Shown: positions 56,569-64,000 of the stretch, one piece after another | Layout of the letters: every line of letters starts with the position of its first letter | Position numbering within the stretch: position 1 is the first letter of the stretch | Made by a program: the position numbers and the translations under genes | NCBI GenBank assembly: GCA_015277795.1 | Contig: CP063848.1 | Location: forward strand, 4,154,001-4,218,000 | Source of the DNA: Massilia sp. UMI-21 | GTDB taxonomy: Bacteria > Pseudomonadota > Gammaproteobacteria > Burkholderiales > Burkholderiaceae_D | Length of the DNA: 64,000 nt | Reading direction: 5' to 3' | Notes under the pieces: model-generated | The model's database searches: none | The model's input: the letters and a program-made list of their open reading frames with translations, nothing else | What the model was told of the DNA's origin: nothing

Positions 56569-58212
56569 ATGCGCACGCCTTCCTTGACCAGCACCGCCAG
56601 CTTCCAGGCCCTCGAAAACCACGCCCTCGATGCCGAAGACTGGGAGATGCGCAGCCTCTTCGCCGCCGATCCCCAGCGCTTCGCGCGCATGTCGATCGAG
56701 GCCGCGGGGCTGTTCCTAGACTATTCAAAAAATCGCCTCGACGGGCGCACGCTTGAACTGCTGGCGGCGCTGGCGCGCGAGCGTGGCGTGGAGGCGCGCC
56801 GCGACGCCATGTTCGCGGGCGAACGCATCAACAATACCGAGAACCGCGCCGTGCTGCACACCGCCCTGCGCGCCCCGCGCGGCAGCACCCTCGTGGTCGA
56901 CGGCCAGGACGTGAATGCCGACGTGCACGCGGTGCTCGACCGCGTCCGCAGCTTCACCGACGCCGTGCGCAGCGGCGAATGGCTGGGCCATACCGGCAAG
57001 CCGATCACCGACATCGTCAACATCGGCATCGGCGGCTCGGACCTGGGTCCGAAGATGGCCGTGCTGGCCCTGCGCCACTACACCCACCCGCGCCTTCGCA
57101 TGCATTTCGTGTCGAACGTCGACGGCCACGACATTGATGCGGCGCTCATGCAGGTCGATCCGGAAACCACGCTGTTCATCGTCGCCTCCAAGACCTTCAC
57201 CACCGCCGAGACCATGATGAACGCGCAGACCGCGCGCAGCTGGTTCCTCGATCGTGCTCCCGAGGAAGCCCTGGCGAAACACTTCGTCGCCGTCTCGACC
57301 AATGTCGAGGCCATCAAGACCTTCGGCATCGACCCGGACAACATGTTCCCGTTCTGGGACTGGGTCGGCGGGCGTTACTCGGTGTGGTCGGCGATCGGCC
57401 TGTCGGTCGCGCTGGCGGTGGGCTTCGGCTATTTTTCCGACTTCCTGGCCGGCGCCCACGAGATGGACCAGCATTTCCTGAGCGCGCCGGTCGAGCAGAA
57501 CATGCCGATGCTGCTGGCCCTGGTCGGCTTCTGGAACCGCGAATTCCTCGATGCGCATTCGGTGACCATCGCCCCCTACCACCAGGACCTGAGCCGCTTC
57601 CCGGCCTACCTGCAGCAGCTCGACATGGAGAGCAACGGCAAATCGGTCACGCGCGAGGGCGAGCCGGTCGACACCCCGACCTGCCCGGCGATCTGGGGCG
57701 AGCCCGGCACCAACGGCCAGCATGCCTATTTCCAGCTGCTGCACCAGGGCACCGACCTGACCCCGATCGACTTCATCGCCGCGCTGCGCCCGGCGCACGA
57801 GATGGAGCAGCACCATACGGCCCTGCTGGCGAACTGCTTCGCCCAGTCGGAAGCCTTCATGAAGGGCAAGACCATCGATGAGGTGCGCGCCGACCTGGTG
57901 GCGCAAGGCCTGTCGCCCGACGAGGTCGAGCGCCTGGCGCCGCACAAGACCTTCCCGGGCAACCGCCCGAGCAACACCATCCTGATGGAACGCCTGACGC
58001 CCTCGACCCTGGGCGCCCTGATCGCGCTGTACGAGCACAAGACCTTCGTGCAGGGGGTGATCTGGAATGTCAACAGCTTCGACCAGTGGGGCGTTGAACT
58101 GGGCAAGGTGCTGGCGAAGAAGATCGAGGCCGAACTGGCGGGCGAAGCGCAAGCCGCCCTGCACGACAGCTCCACCAACGGCCTGATCGCCCGCGCCAAG
58201 GCCGCTTTCTGA
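56569..58212 (+). CDS. pgi: Glucose-6-phosphate isomerase
   Basis: 547 residues with PGI signatures: [36 protein letters not shown] and [11 protein letters not shown], plus the conserved [12 protein letters not shown] region near the C terminus. It interconverts glucose 6-phosphate and fructose 6-phosphate. Shine-Dalgarno is weak. It is followed after 18 bases by the gluconolactonase gene, so the two are cotranscribed, and a HexR-type site precedes the pair. Confidence 0.97.
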   Translation: MRTPSLTSTASFQALENHALDAEDWEMRSLFAADPQRFARMSIEAAGLFLDYSKNRLDGRTLELLAALARERGVEARRDAMFAGERINNTENRAVLHTALRAPRGSTLVVDGQDVNADVHAVLDRVRSFTDAVRSGEWLGHTGKPITDIVNIGIGGSDLGPKMAVLALRHYTHPRLRMHFVSNVDGHDIDAALMQVDPETTLFIVASKTFTTAETMMNAQTARSWFLDRAPEEALAKHFVAVSTNVEAIKTFGIDPDNMFPFWDWVGGRYSVWSAIGLSVALAVGFGYFSDFLAGAHEMDQHFLSAPVEQNMPMLLALVGFWNREFLDAHSVTIAPYHQDLSRFPAYLQQLDMESNGKSVTREGEPVDTPTCPAIWGEPGTNGQHAYFQLLHQGTDLTPIDFIAALRPAHEMEQHHTALLANCFAQSEAFMKGKTIDEVRADLVAQGLSPDEVERLAPHKTFPGNRPSNTILMERLTPSTLGALIALYEHKTFVQGVIWNVNSFDQWGVELGKVLAKKIEAELAGEAQAALHDSSTNGLIARAKAAF

Positions 58213-58230
58213 CTCCACTCATTTACTCAC

Positions 58231-59136
58231 ATGGCAAGCGATAAATTTGAAGTAGTGCATGACGCGCCGATGCTGGTCGGCGAAGCGGCAACCTGGCACG
58301 AGGTCGAGTCGGCGCTGTACTGGGTGGACATCAACGGCCGCACGGTCAACCGCGTGCATCCGGCCAGCGGCAAGTACACCTACTGGAAGATGGGCACGGA
58401 GCCCTCGGCGCTGGCCGTCGACGGCGACAACAACCTGGTGGTGGCCACGCGCAGCGGCCTGATCTGCCTGAACACCACCAGCGGCAAGGAAACCCCGATC
58501 GCCGACGCGCCCTACGACACGGCCATCGTGCGCTTCAACGACGGCCGCGTGGACCCGGCCGGACGCTTCTGGATCGGCACCATGTACGAACCGCGCGACA
58601 AGCCGGCGGCGGAAATGTACGTGCTCGAGCGCGGCCGGCTGCGCCGCGCCTGGGCGGGCGGCATGACCAACTCGAACGGCCTGGCCTGGAGCCTGGACGG
58701 GCGCACGATGTTCCATGCCGATACCACCACGCACCGGATCGACTGCTACGACTTCGACCCGGACACCGGCGCCCACAGCAACGGGCGCACCCTCAAGACC
58801 TTCTCGCTTGACAAGACGGCGGCGGACTACGGCGGCCGGCCGGACGGCGCCGCCGTCGACAGCGAAGGCGCTTATTGGGTGGCCATGTTCGAAGGCGGCC
58901 GCATCTTGCGCATCGCCCCGGACAGCGGCGAGATCCTGCGCGAGATCGCGCTGCCGCTGCGCTGCCCCACCTCGGTCGCCTTCGGCGGGCCGGACCTGCG
59001 CACCCTGTACATCACCAGCGCCAGCCATGGCCGCTCGGCCGAGGAACTGGCGCGCTATCCTCTCAGCGGCAAGCTGCTGTCGACCCGGGTCGACGTGGCC
59101 GGGCGCGAAGAGCCGGAATACGTGCACCAGCGCTGA
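58231..59136 (+). CDS. SMP-30/gluconolactonase-family lactonase
   Basis: 301 residues, a six-bladed propeller of the SMP-30/gluconolactonase/LRE family: VGEAATWHEVESALYWVDI with the first metal ligand Glu, FNDGRVDPAGRFWIGTM, GGMTNSNGLAWSLDGRTMFH and RPDGAAVDSEGAYWVAMF. No dedicated 6-phosphogluconolactonase (pgl) gene is in this block, so it may hydrolyse 6-phosphogluconolactone between zwf and edd. That is inference; sugar lactones in general are the family substrate. Confidence 0.9.
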   Translation: MASDKFEVVHDAPMLVGEAATWHEVESALYWVDINGRTVNRVHPASGKYTYWKMGTEPSALAVDGDNNLVVATRSGLICLNTTSGKETPIADAPYDTAIVRFNDGRVDPAGRFWIGTMYEPRDKPAAEMYVLERGRLRRAWAGGMTNSNGLAWSLDGRTMFHADTTTHRIDCYDFDPDTGAHSNGRTLKTFSLDKTAADYGGRPDGAAVDSEGAYWVAMFEGGRILRIAPDSGEILREIALPLRCPTSVAFGGPDLRTLYITSASHGRSAEELARYPLSGKLLSTRVDVAGREEPEYVHQR

Positions 59137-59153
59137 CCCATCCGCAGCGCATG

Positions 59154-59180
59154 GTGGGGTGGGCGGCACGCCCACCCCAC
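59154..59180. repeat. Perfect 12-bp hairpin, related to palindromic repeats
   Basis: GTGGGGTGGGCG-GCA-CGCCCACCCCAC between the lactonase gene and zwf. It looks like one half of the repeat family without the GCGTTCAA extension. It may also end transcription of pgi-lactonase. Confidence 0.7.
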
Positions 59181-59204
59181 GGCTGTTCGCCAGCCGGCAC
59201 ATTC

Positions 59205-59251
59205 CGTAGTAGATTTTCTTGCTAAGCGCATATTCGTGTAGTAAATTTACA
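59205..59251 (+). promoter_or_regulatory. HexR operator region before zwf
   Basis: A perfect 15-bp palindrome TGTAGTAAATTTACA at 59237-59251 and a weaker copy CGTAGTAGATTTTCT at 59205-59219 (11 of 15). The perfect site ends 33 bases before the zwf start. Confidence 0.75.
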
Positions 59252-59284
59252 CGAACGCTTACCTTCCTCTTTCCAGACATCCTC

Positions 59285-60754
59285 ATGGCCCTTTCCGATT
59301 TCGATCTCGTTTTCTTTGGCGGCAGCGGCGACCTTGCAATGCGCAAGCTGCTCCCCGCGATGTATGCGCGCGACGTCTGCAGCGACCTGCCGGACACCGC
59401 CCGCATCATCTGCGTGGGCCGCGACGCCTTCACCCAGGAAGATTTCATCGGCTTCGTGGAGAAGAACTCGAAGCCGCACATCAAGGAGGCGCCTGCCGAG
59501 GCCACCTGGGCCAGGTTCCTGCAGCGCATCGTCTATGTGTCGCTGGACGCCACCGACGTGCGCAGCTTCGACCCGCTGGTCGAGGCCCTGCGCAAGGACG
59601 CCTCGCTGACCCGCGTCTACTATCTGGCGACGCCGCCGCACCTGTTCGCGACCATCTGCGACAACCTGGCCGAGACCGGCCTGGCCACGCCGAACTCGCG
59701 CGTGGTGCTCGAAAAACCGCTCGGCCGCGACCTGGCCTCGGCCAAGCAGATCAACCTCGACGTCGGCAAGGTGTTCAGCGAGTCGCAGATCTACCGGATC
59801 GACCACTACCTGGGCAAGGAGACCGTGCAGAACCTGCTGGCGCTGCGCTTCGGGAACATCCTGTTCGAACCGCTGTGGCGCCGCGAGTGGATCTCGGACG
59901 TGCAGATCACCATCGCCGAGAAGATCGGCGTGGGCAACCGCCTGGGCTACTACGACACCTCGGGCGCGCTGCGCGACATGCTGCAGAACCACCTGCTGCA
60001 ACTGCTGTGCATCGTCGCCATGGAGCCGCCCGCCTCGATCGCGCCGGACGCCGTGCGCGACGCCAAGCTGCAGGTGCTGCGCTCGCTGAAGCGCTTCACC
60101 CCGACCACGCTGGCGCAGAACATCGTGCGCGGCCAGTACCGCTCCGGCCACATCGACGGCCAGGCGGTGCCGGGCTACCGCGAGGAGCCGGAGGCGCCCA
60201 AGCACTCCAAGACCGAAACCTTCGTCGCCATGAAGGCCGAGATCGACACCTGGCGCTGGGCCGGCGTGCCCTTCTACCTGCGCACCGGCAAGCGCATGGC
60301 CGACCGCCTGGCCGAGATCGTGGTGCGCTTCAAGCCGATCCCGCATTCGATCTTCAACCAGCCGACCTCCAGCTTCCAGCCGAACAGCCTGGTGATCCGC
60401 CTGCAGCCGGACGAGGGCCTGTCGATGAACCTGATGGCCAAGACCCCGGGCGACTCGATGCGCCTGAAGCAGGCCGAGCTCGAACTCGACTTCCGCGAGC
60501 AATTCACCAGCCCGCGCATGGAAGCCTACGAGCGCCTGCTGGTGGACGTGCTGCGCGGCCAGCTGACCCTGTTCATGCGCGGCGACGAACTGGAAGCGGC
60601 CTGGGAGTGGGTCGAGCCGATCCTCGAGTACTGGGAGCAGAACGACAGCGCGCCGGTGCCGTACACCTCGGGCACCTGGGGGCCGGCGGCGTCGAGCGCG
60701 CTGATCGGGCGCGATGGCCTGCAGTGGCGCGAAGAAGTGCTGCCCGAAGACTGA
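59285..60754 (+). CDS. zwf: Glucose-6-phosphate 1-dehydrogenase
   Basis: 489 residues. NADP-binding GGSGDLAMRKLLPAM at the N terminus and substrate site RIDHYLGKETVQNLLALRFGN. It oxidises glucose 6-phosphate to 6-phosphogluconolactone and feeds both Entner-Doudoroff and pentose phosphate routes. I start at MALSDFDLVFF: the in-frame ATG at 59219 would place the start within the HexR operators. hexR follows after 20 bases. Confidence 0.97.
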   Translation: MALSDFDLVFFGGSGDLAMRKLLPAMYARDVCSDLPDTARIICVGRDAFTQEDFIGFVEKNSKPHIKEAPAEATWARFLQRIVYVSLDATDVRSFDPLVEALRKDASLTRVYYLATPPHLFATICDNLAETGLATPNSRVVLEKPLGRDLASAKQINLDVGKVFSESQIYRIDHYLGKETVQNLLALRFGNILFEPLWRREWISDVQITIAEKIGVGNRLGYYDTSGALRDMLQNHLLQLLCIVAMEPPASIAPDAVRDAKLQVLRSLKRFTPTTLAQNIVRGQYRSGHIDGQAVPGYREEPEAPKHSKTETFVAMKAEIDTWRWAGVPFYLRTGKRMADRLAEIVVRFKPIPHSIFNQPTSSFQPNSLVIRLQPDEGLSMNLMAKTPGDSMRLKQAELELDFREQFTSPRMEAYERLLVDVLRGQLTLFMRGDELEAAWEWVEPILEYWEQNDSAPVPYTSGTWGPAASSALIGRDGLQWREEVLPED

Positions 60755-60774
60755 CTTTCCAAGGCTGAACCAGC

Positions 60775-61629
60775 ATGCTGCTCGATTCCATCCGCACCCA
60801 GCTCGACTCGCTGTCGAAATCCGAACGCAAGGTGGCGCTCGCGGTGCTGGCCGCGCCCTCGAGCACGGTCAGCCAGAACATCACGGCGCTGGCCAAGAGC
60901 GCGCAAGTGTCCGAACCGACCGTGGTGCGCTTCTGCCGCACCCTGGGCTACGACGGCTGGCACGAGTTCAAGCTCAAGCTGGCGCAAGGCCTGGCGCTGG
61001 CGCTGCCGGGCGCGAACGAACAGCCGGCGCCGGACGACCTGGCGGCCGACCTGGTGAACAAGATCTGCAGCCGCTCGATCAACACCCTGCTCGATCTGCG
61101 CAACAACCTCAAGCCGGAACTGATCCAGAAAGCGCTCGACATCCTGTCGCGCGCCAACAAGATCGAATTCTACGGCCAGGGTTCGTCGGGTTTTGTCGCG
61201 GCCGATGCCCAGCACAAGTTCTTCCGCTCGGGTGTGCCGACCGTGGCCTATACCGACCCGGCGATCCATTCGATCGCCGCGGCGCTGCTGCGCGAAGGCG
61301 ACGCGGTGGTGGCGATCTCGCAGCGCGGCAACAACCCGGCGCTGACCCGTTCGGCCAAGCTGGCGCGGCGCGGCGGCGCCGACGTGATCGTGCTGGCGCC
61401 GTCCGGCACGCCGCTGGCCGAAATCGCGACCCTGTTCATCCCGATCGACCTGGTGTTCGCGATCGACCCCTACACGCCGATCTCGGCGCGCCTGGCCTAC
61501 CTGGTCGTGATCGACGTGCTGGCGGTCGGCCTGGCGCTGCAGCGCGGGCCGGAGTTCCGCAAGAAGATGCAGAATGCGCAGAAAGCGCTGCAGGAATTCG
61601 ACATGCAGTTCGATTCCTTCATCGGCTGA
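60775..61629 (+). CDS. hexR: HexR, MurR/RpiR-family repressor with SIS domain
   Basis: 284 residues: an N-terminal RpiR HTH domain (~1-77; SKSERKVALAVLAAPSSTVS, AKSAQVSEPTVVRFCRTLGY) and a SIS sugar-phosphate domain (~120-250; IEFYGQGSSGFVAADAQHKF, VVAISQRGNNPALTRSAKLA). HexR of proteobacteria represses edd/eda/zwf and lets go on binding KDPG. Its place behind zwf and the HexR-type palindromes at zwf, pgi and edd support that identity. Cotranscribed with zwf, hence likely autoregulated. Confidence 0.95.
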   Translation: MLLDSIRTQLDSLSKSERKVALAVLAAPSSTVSQNITALAKSAQVSEPTVVRFCRTLGYDGWHEFKLKLAQGLALALPGANEQPAPDDLAADLVNKICSRSINTLLDLRNNLKPELIQKALDILSRANKIEFYGQGSSGFVAADAQHKFFRSGVPTVAYTDPAIHSIAAALLREGDAVVAISQRGNNPALTRSAKLARRGGADVIVLAPSGTPLAEIATLFIPIDLVFAIDPYTPISARLAYLVVIDVLAVGLALQRGPEFRKKMQNAQKALQEFDMQFDSFIG

Positions 61630-61694
61630 GCGGGCGGCCTGTCGCGGAAGGCGGGTGTAAAATACCGGGTTTCGACAGTCACACGGTTTCCGCC

Positions 61695-62195
61695 ATGCAT
61701 ATCAATCCCGAACGCAGCTCCCAACCCGACTACGCGCTGCTGGAGCGCCAGGTCGAGAGCGTCCTCGAAGGCGAACGCAACCTGATGGCGAATGCCGCCC
61801 AGTTTTCCGCCCTCGTCTACGACACCCTGGCCGACCTGAACTGGGCCGGTTTCTACTTCACCGTTCCGGCCCGCAAGGGTGATGGCCAGGACCTGCTGGT
61901 CGGCGCCTTCCAGGGCAAGCCGGCCTGCGCCCGCATTCCATTCGGGCGCGGCGTCTGCGGCGCCGCTGCCGCCGAACGCAAGACCATCGTGGTGCCGGAC
62001 GTGCACGCCTTCCCGGGCCACATCGCCTGCGATTCGGCCTCGAATTCGGAGATCGTGATTCCCTTGATCAAGGACGGCGAGGTGCTCGGCGTGTTCGACA
62101 TCGACAGCCCCTCGCTCGACCGCTTCTCCGACGACGACCGTGACGGGCTGGAACGCATGCTGGCCGCCTTCGTGGACGGCACCGATTTTTCCTGA
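61695..62195 (+). CDS. msrC: GAF-domain free methionine-(R)-sulfoxide reductase
   Basis: 166 residues, a single GAF domain of the fRMsr type. Three cysteines in the expected places: C78 (GKPACARIPF), C88 (GRGVCGAAA) and C112 (GHIACDSASNSEI), plus VVPDVHAFPGHIACD around the active site. It reduces free Met-R-sulfoxide through thioredoxin. It lies between hexR and tal, so it may share HexR control, linking oxidant repair with NADPH supply from zwf. A promoter of its own in the 65-base gap is not excluded. Confidence 0.92.
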   Translation: MHINPERSSQPDYALLERQVESVLEGERNLMANAAQFSALVYDTLADLNWAGFYFTVPARKGDGQDLLVGAFQGKPACARIPFGRGVCGAAAAERKTIVVPDVHAFPGHIACDSASNSEIVIPLIKDGEVLGVFDIDSPSLDRFSDDDRDGLERMLAAFVDGTDFS

Positions 62196-62216
62196 TTTCT
62201 TCACTTTGCTCTCACC

Positions 62217-63146
62217 ATGAACCAACTCGAACAACTCAAGCAATACACCACCGTGGTCGCCGACACCGGCGACTTCCAGTCGATCAAGGCCTACGCGCCG
62301 CAGGATGCGACGACCAACCCGTCGCTGATCCTGAAGGCCGTGCAGAAGCCGGAATACCGTCCGCTGCTCGAGAAAGCCGTTGCCGACGCGCCGCACGCGA
62401 CGGTCGATGAAATCGTCGACAATCTGCTGATCGGTTTCGGCGTCGAGATCCTGAAGTACGTGCCGGGCCGCGTCTCGACCGAGATCGATGCCGCGCTGTC
62501 TTTCGACACCGAAGCCACCGTCGCCAAGGGCCGCGAACTGATCGCCCTGTACGAAAAGGCCGGCGTGTCGCGCGAGCGCGTCCTGATCAAGATCGCCTCG
62601 ACCTGGGAAGGCATCCGCGCCGCCGAGATCCTGGAGCGCGAAGGCATCCACTGCAACCTGACCCTGCTGTTCTCGCTGTGCCAGGCGGTCGCCTGCGCCG
62701 AAGCCGGCGTCAAGCTGATCTCGCCTTTCGTCGGCCGCATCTACGACTGGTACAAGAAATCGACCGGTACCGACTACCAGGGCGCCGACGATCCGGGCGT
62801 GCAGTCGGTCAAGGGCATCTACCAGTACTACCGCAAGTTCGGCTATCAAACCGAAGTGATGGGCGCCAGCTTCCGCAACACCTCGCAGATCCTGGAGCTG
62901 AGCGGTTGCGACCTGCTCACCATCTCGCCCGACCTGCTGCAGAAGCTGGCCGACAGCGATGCGCCGGTCGAGCGCAAGCTGGTGGCGGAAGCGATCGCCG
63001 ATGTCGCGAAGATCGCGATGGACGAGAAAACCTTCCGCTTCATGCTGAACGAAGACGCGATGGCGACCGAGAAGCTGGCCGAAGGCATCCGCGCCTTCGT
63101 GGCCGATTCGATCAAGCTGAAGAAGATGATCGAAGAAATGAAGTAA
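62217..63146 (+). CDS. tal: Transaldolase (TalB type)
   Basis: 309 residues, normal for class I TalB. Schiff-base Lys125 in [11 protein letters not shown], phosphate-site region [12 protein letters not shown] and early DATTNPSLI. It moves a dihydroxyacetone unit between sugar phosphates in the pentose phosphate pathway. Last gene of the zwf-hexR-msrC-tal set, followed by a strong terminator. Confidence 0.97.
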   Translation: MNQLEQLKQYTTVVADTGDFQSIKAYAPQDATTNPSLILKAVQKPEYRPLLEKAVADAPHATVDEIVDNLLIGFGVEILKYVPGRVSTEIDAALSFDTEATVAKGRELIALYEKAGVSRERVLIKIASTWEGIRAAEILEREGIHCNLTLLFSLCQAVACAEAGVKLISPFVGRIYDWYKKSTGTDYQGADDPGVQSVKGIYQYYRKFGYQTEVMGASFRNTSQILELSGCDLLTISPDLLQKLADSDAPVERKLVAEAIADVAKIAMDEKTFRFMLNEDAMATEKLAEGIRAFVADSIKLKKMIEEMK

Positions 63147-63151
63147 AAAAG

Positions 63152-63175
63152 AAAACGCGCCTCGGCGCGTTTTTT
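63152..63175 (+). terminator. Rho-independent terminator after tal
   Basis: ACGCGCC-TC-GGCGCGT followed by TTTTT, six bases after the tal stop. Confidence 0.9.
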
Positions 63176-63242
63176 GCAGGGTGGTCCGGGGCGCGTCCAC
63201 TCCACCGACGCGCCGTGGCGGACCTGGCCGGCGCCGTCCGCC

Positions 63243-63878
63243 CTATGGCGCCCCGGCATCGGCCGCCCGTAGTCCGTTCAGGTAGGTATCGATCACCGTC
63301 CCGCCCAGCGCCATCAGGTCGAACCAGCTCGGCTCGAAGATCCAATTGCGGATCAGGCCATCGACCAGGATCCAGCCGCCCTGCGCCGCCGCCAGCGTGG
63401 TCACGCCCGGGCGCAGCATGCCCTTCTCCTGCGCCTGCTTCAGGTGCCCTTCCATCCGGTCCTGCCACAGGCCGATCGATTCGCGCCGGCGTGCGCGCAC
63501 CGCGTCCACTTCGTCGATGAATTCGGTCTTCAGGGTGGCGATCTCGAACACCCGGCGCGCCTTTTCGTCTTCCACCACGATGCGCAGCACCGCCAGCATG
63601 TCGTCGCGCAGGCACTGCAGCGGGTCCCTGACGTCGCGCTGCTGGTCGAGTTGCTGCATCGCCTCGTCCATCGGCATCTTGGCACGATCGAACATGGCAT
63701 TGAAGAGCGCACCTTTGTCCAGGAAATGCCAATAGATCGCACCGCGCGTGACTCCCGCAGCGGTCGCAATATGCTGTAAAGTCGTCCTTGATACGCCTTG
63801 TTGGGCGAACAATCTTTCTGCAGCGTCAAGGATGCTGTCGCGGGTCGCCGCAGCCTCCGCCTTGGTTTTACGTGCCAT
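63243..63878 (-). CDS. AcrR/TtgR-like TetR-family repressor
   Basis: 211 residues. N-terminal MARKTKAEAAATRDSILDAA and HTH (GVSRTTLQHIATAAGVTRG, AIYWHFLDKGALFNAMFDR) are typical of repressors of RND efflux pumps (AcrR, TtgR, MtrR). The C-terminal part (ATLKTEFIDEVDAVRARRRE) fits TetR_C_2. I start at MARKTKAE with AAGG ten bases upstream; an ATG at 63956 would lie in the promoter region. A divergent gene, probably an efflux adaptor, is expected beyond the window edge. Confidence 0.9.
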   Translation of the reverse strand: MARKTKAEAAATRDSILDAAERLFAQQGVSRTTLQHIATAAGVTRGAIYWHFLDKGALFNAMFDRAKMPMDEAMQQLDQQRDVRDPLQCLRDDMLAVLRIVVEDEKARRVFEIATLKTEFIDEVDAVRARRRESIGLWQDRMEGHLKQAQEKGMLRPGVTTLAAAQGGWILVDGLIRNWIFEPSWFDLMALGGTVIDTYLNGLRAADAGAP

Positions 63879-63922
63879 TTTTTTTGTGCCTTTCGATTTG
63901 AAGAGGCGCTCCAGCAATAAAC

Positions 63923-63940
63923 ATACAGTCGTGATAGTAT
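63923..63940. promoter_or_regulatory. Candidate AcrR-type operator
   Basis: ATAC-AGTCGTGATA-GTAT in the divergent promoter region, similar to the ACATACA...TGTATGT layout of AcrR-type operators; the inner part is not well matched. Confidence 0.4.
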
Positions 63941-64000
63941 ATAAAGCTGTTCCCAAAAGCCAGTAACAATTCGCGCGCGGTCCATGTATTTGCGCGGGAT

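Noticed and set aside
59219..59284. ATG 59219 as start of zwf
   Set aside because: It overlaps the HexR operator region and adds residues absent from the family; MALSDFDLVFF is the usual start.

Overview
The window is GC-rich bacterial chromosome. Its gene content, protein sequences and intergenic repeats suggest a betaproteobacterium of the family Oxalobacteraceae, most likely Massilia or a close relative. This assignment is inferred from family resemblance, not from a marker gene. No rRNA, tRNA, CRISPR array, prophage or intact insertion sequence was recognised. Nearly all of it is chromosomal housekeeping, signalling and stress genes, with several small uncharacterised genes in between.

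Layout. 1-4.3 kb: end of a hybrid histidine kinase, a glutamine-rich small protein coupled to a 32-residue membrane peptide, an orphan DUF2384 protein behind a branched-chain amino acid binding protein, and a small secreted protein. 4.3-8.6 kb (minus): a DegQ-type protease, a response regulator/sensor kinase pair and an IbpA-type small heat-shock protein. 8.8-16 kb: membrane metallophosphoesterase, GAF/PAS hybrid kinase, PAS-GGDEF-EAL protein, ArfB, single-domain response regulator. 16-25 kb: hydrolase, ZIP-like transporter, SulP transporter with a universal stress protein, LexA-boxed imuAB, an antiporter and a HepT-like protein. 25-36 kb: EEP-family protein, a secreted pair ending in DUF2145, a BCCT transporter, and a DUF2760-Hsp70-Hsp70/DUF3731 operon. 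36-45 kb: TetR regulator with paired operators, duplicated PRC-barrel genes, hrpA, argA, yggX, rpiA. 46-52 kb: MacA/MacB-like exporter, GNAT remnant, and a hybrid kinase with a transposase-like N-terminal HTH. 52-54 kb: S41 peptidase and a Vgr-related protein. 54-63 kb: Entner-Doudoroff and glucose-6-phosphate block. 63-64 kb: AcrR-like TetR.

The best integrated module is the sugar block eda-edd / pgi-gluconolactonase / zwf-hexR-msrC-tal. HexR-type palindromes lie in front of edd, pgi and zwf, and the regulator hexR sits inside the set. imuAB has a LexA box over its predicted promoter, and hsp20 has a sigma32-like promoter.

The most unusual items are the histidine kinase whose first ~57 residues look like an IS3 OrfA helix-turn-helix, the non-canonical Hsp70 operon, the TetR gene whose operator core recurs before a 36-residue membrane-protein gene, and a family of intergenic palindromes (GTAGGGTGGGC...GCCCACCCTAC) present at five or more places.
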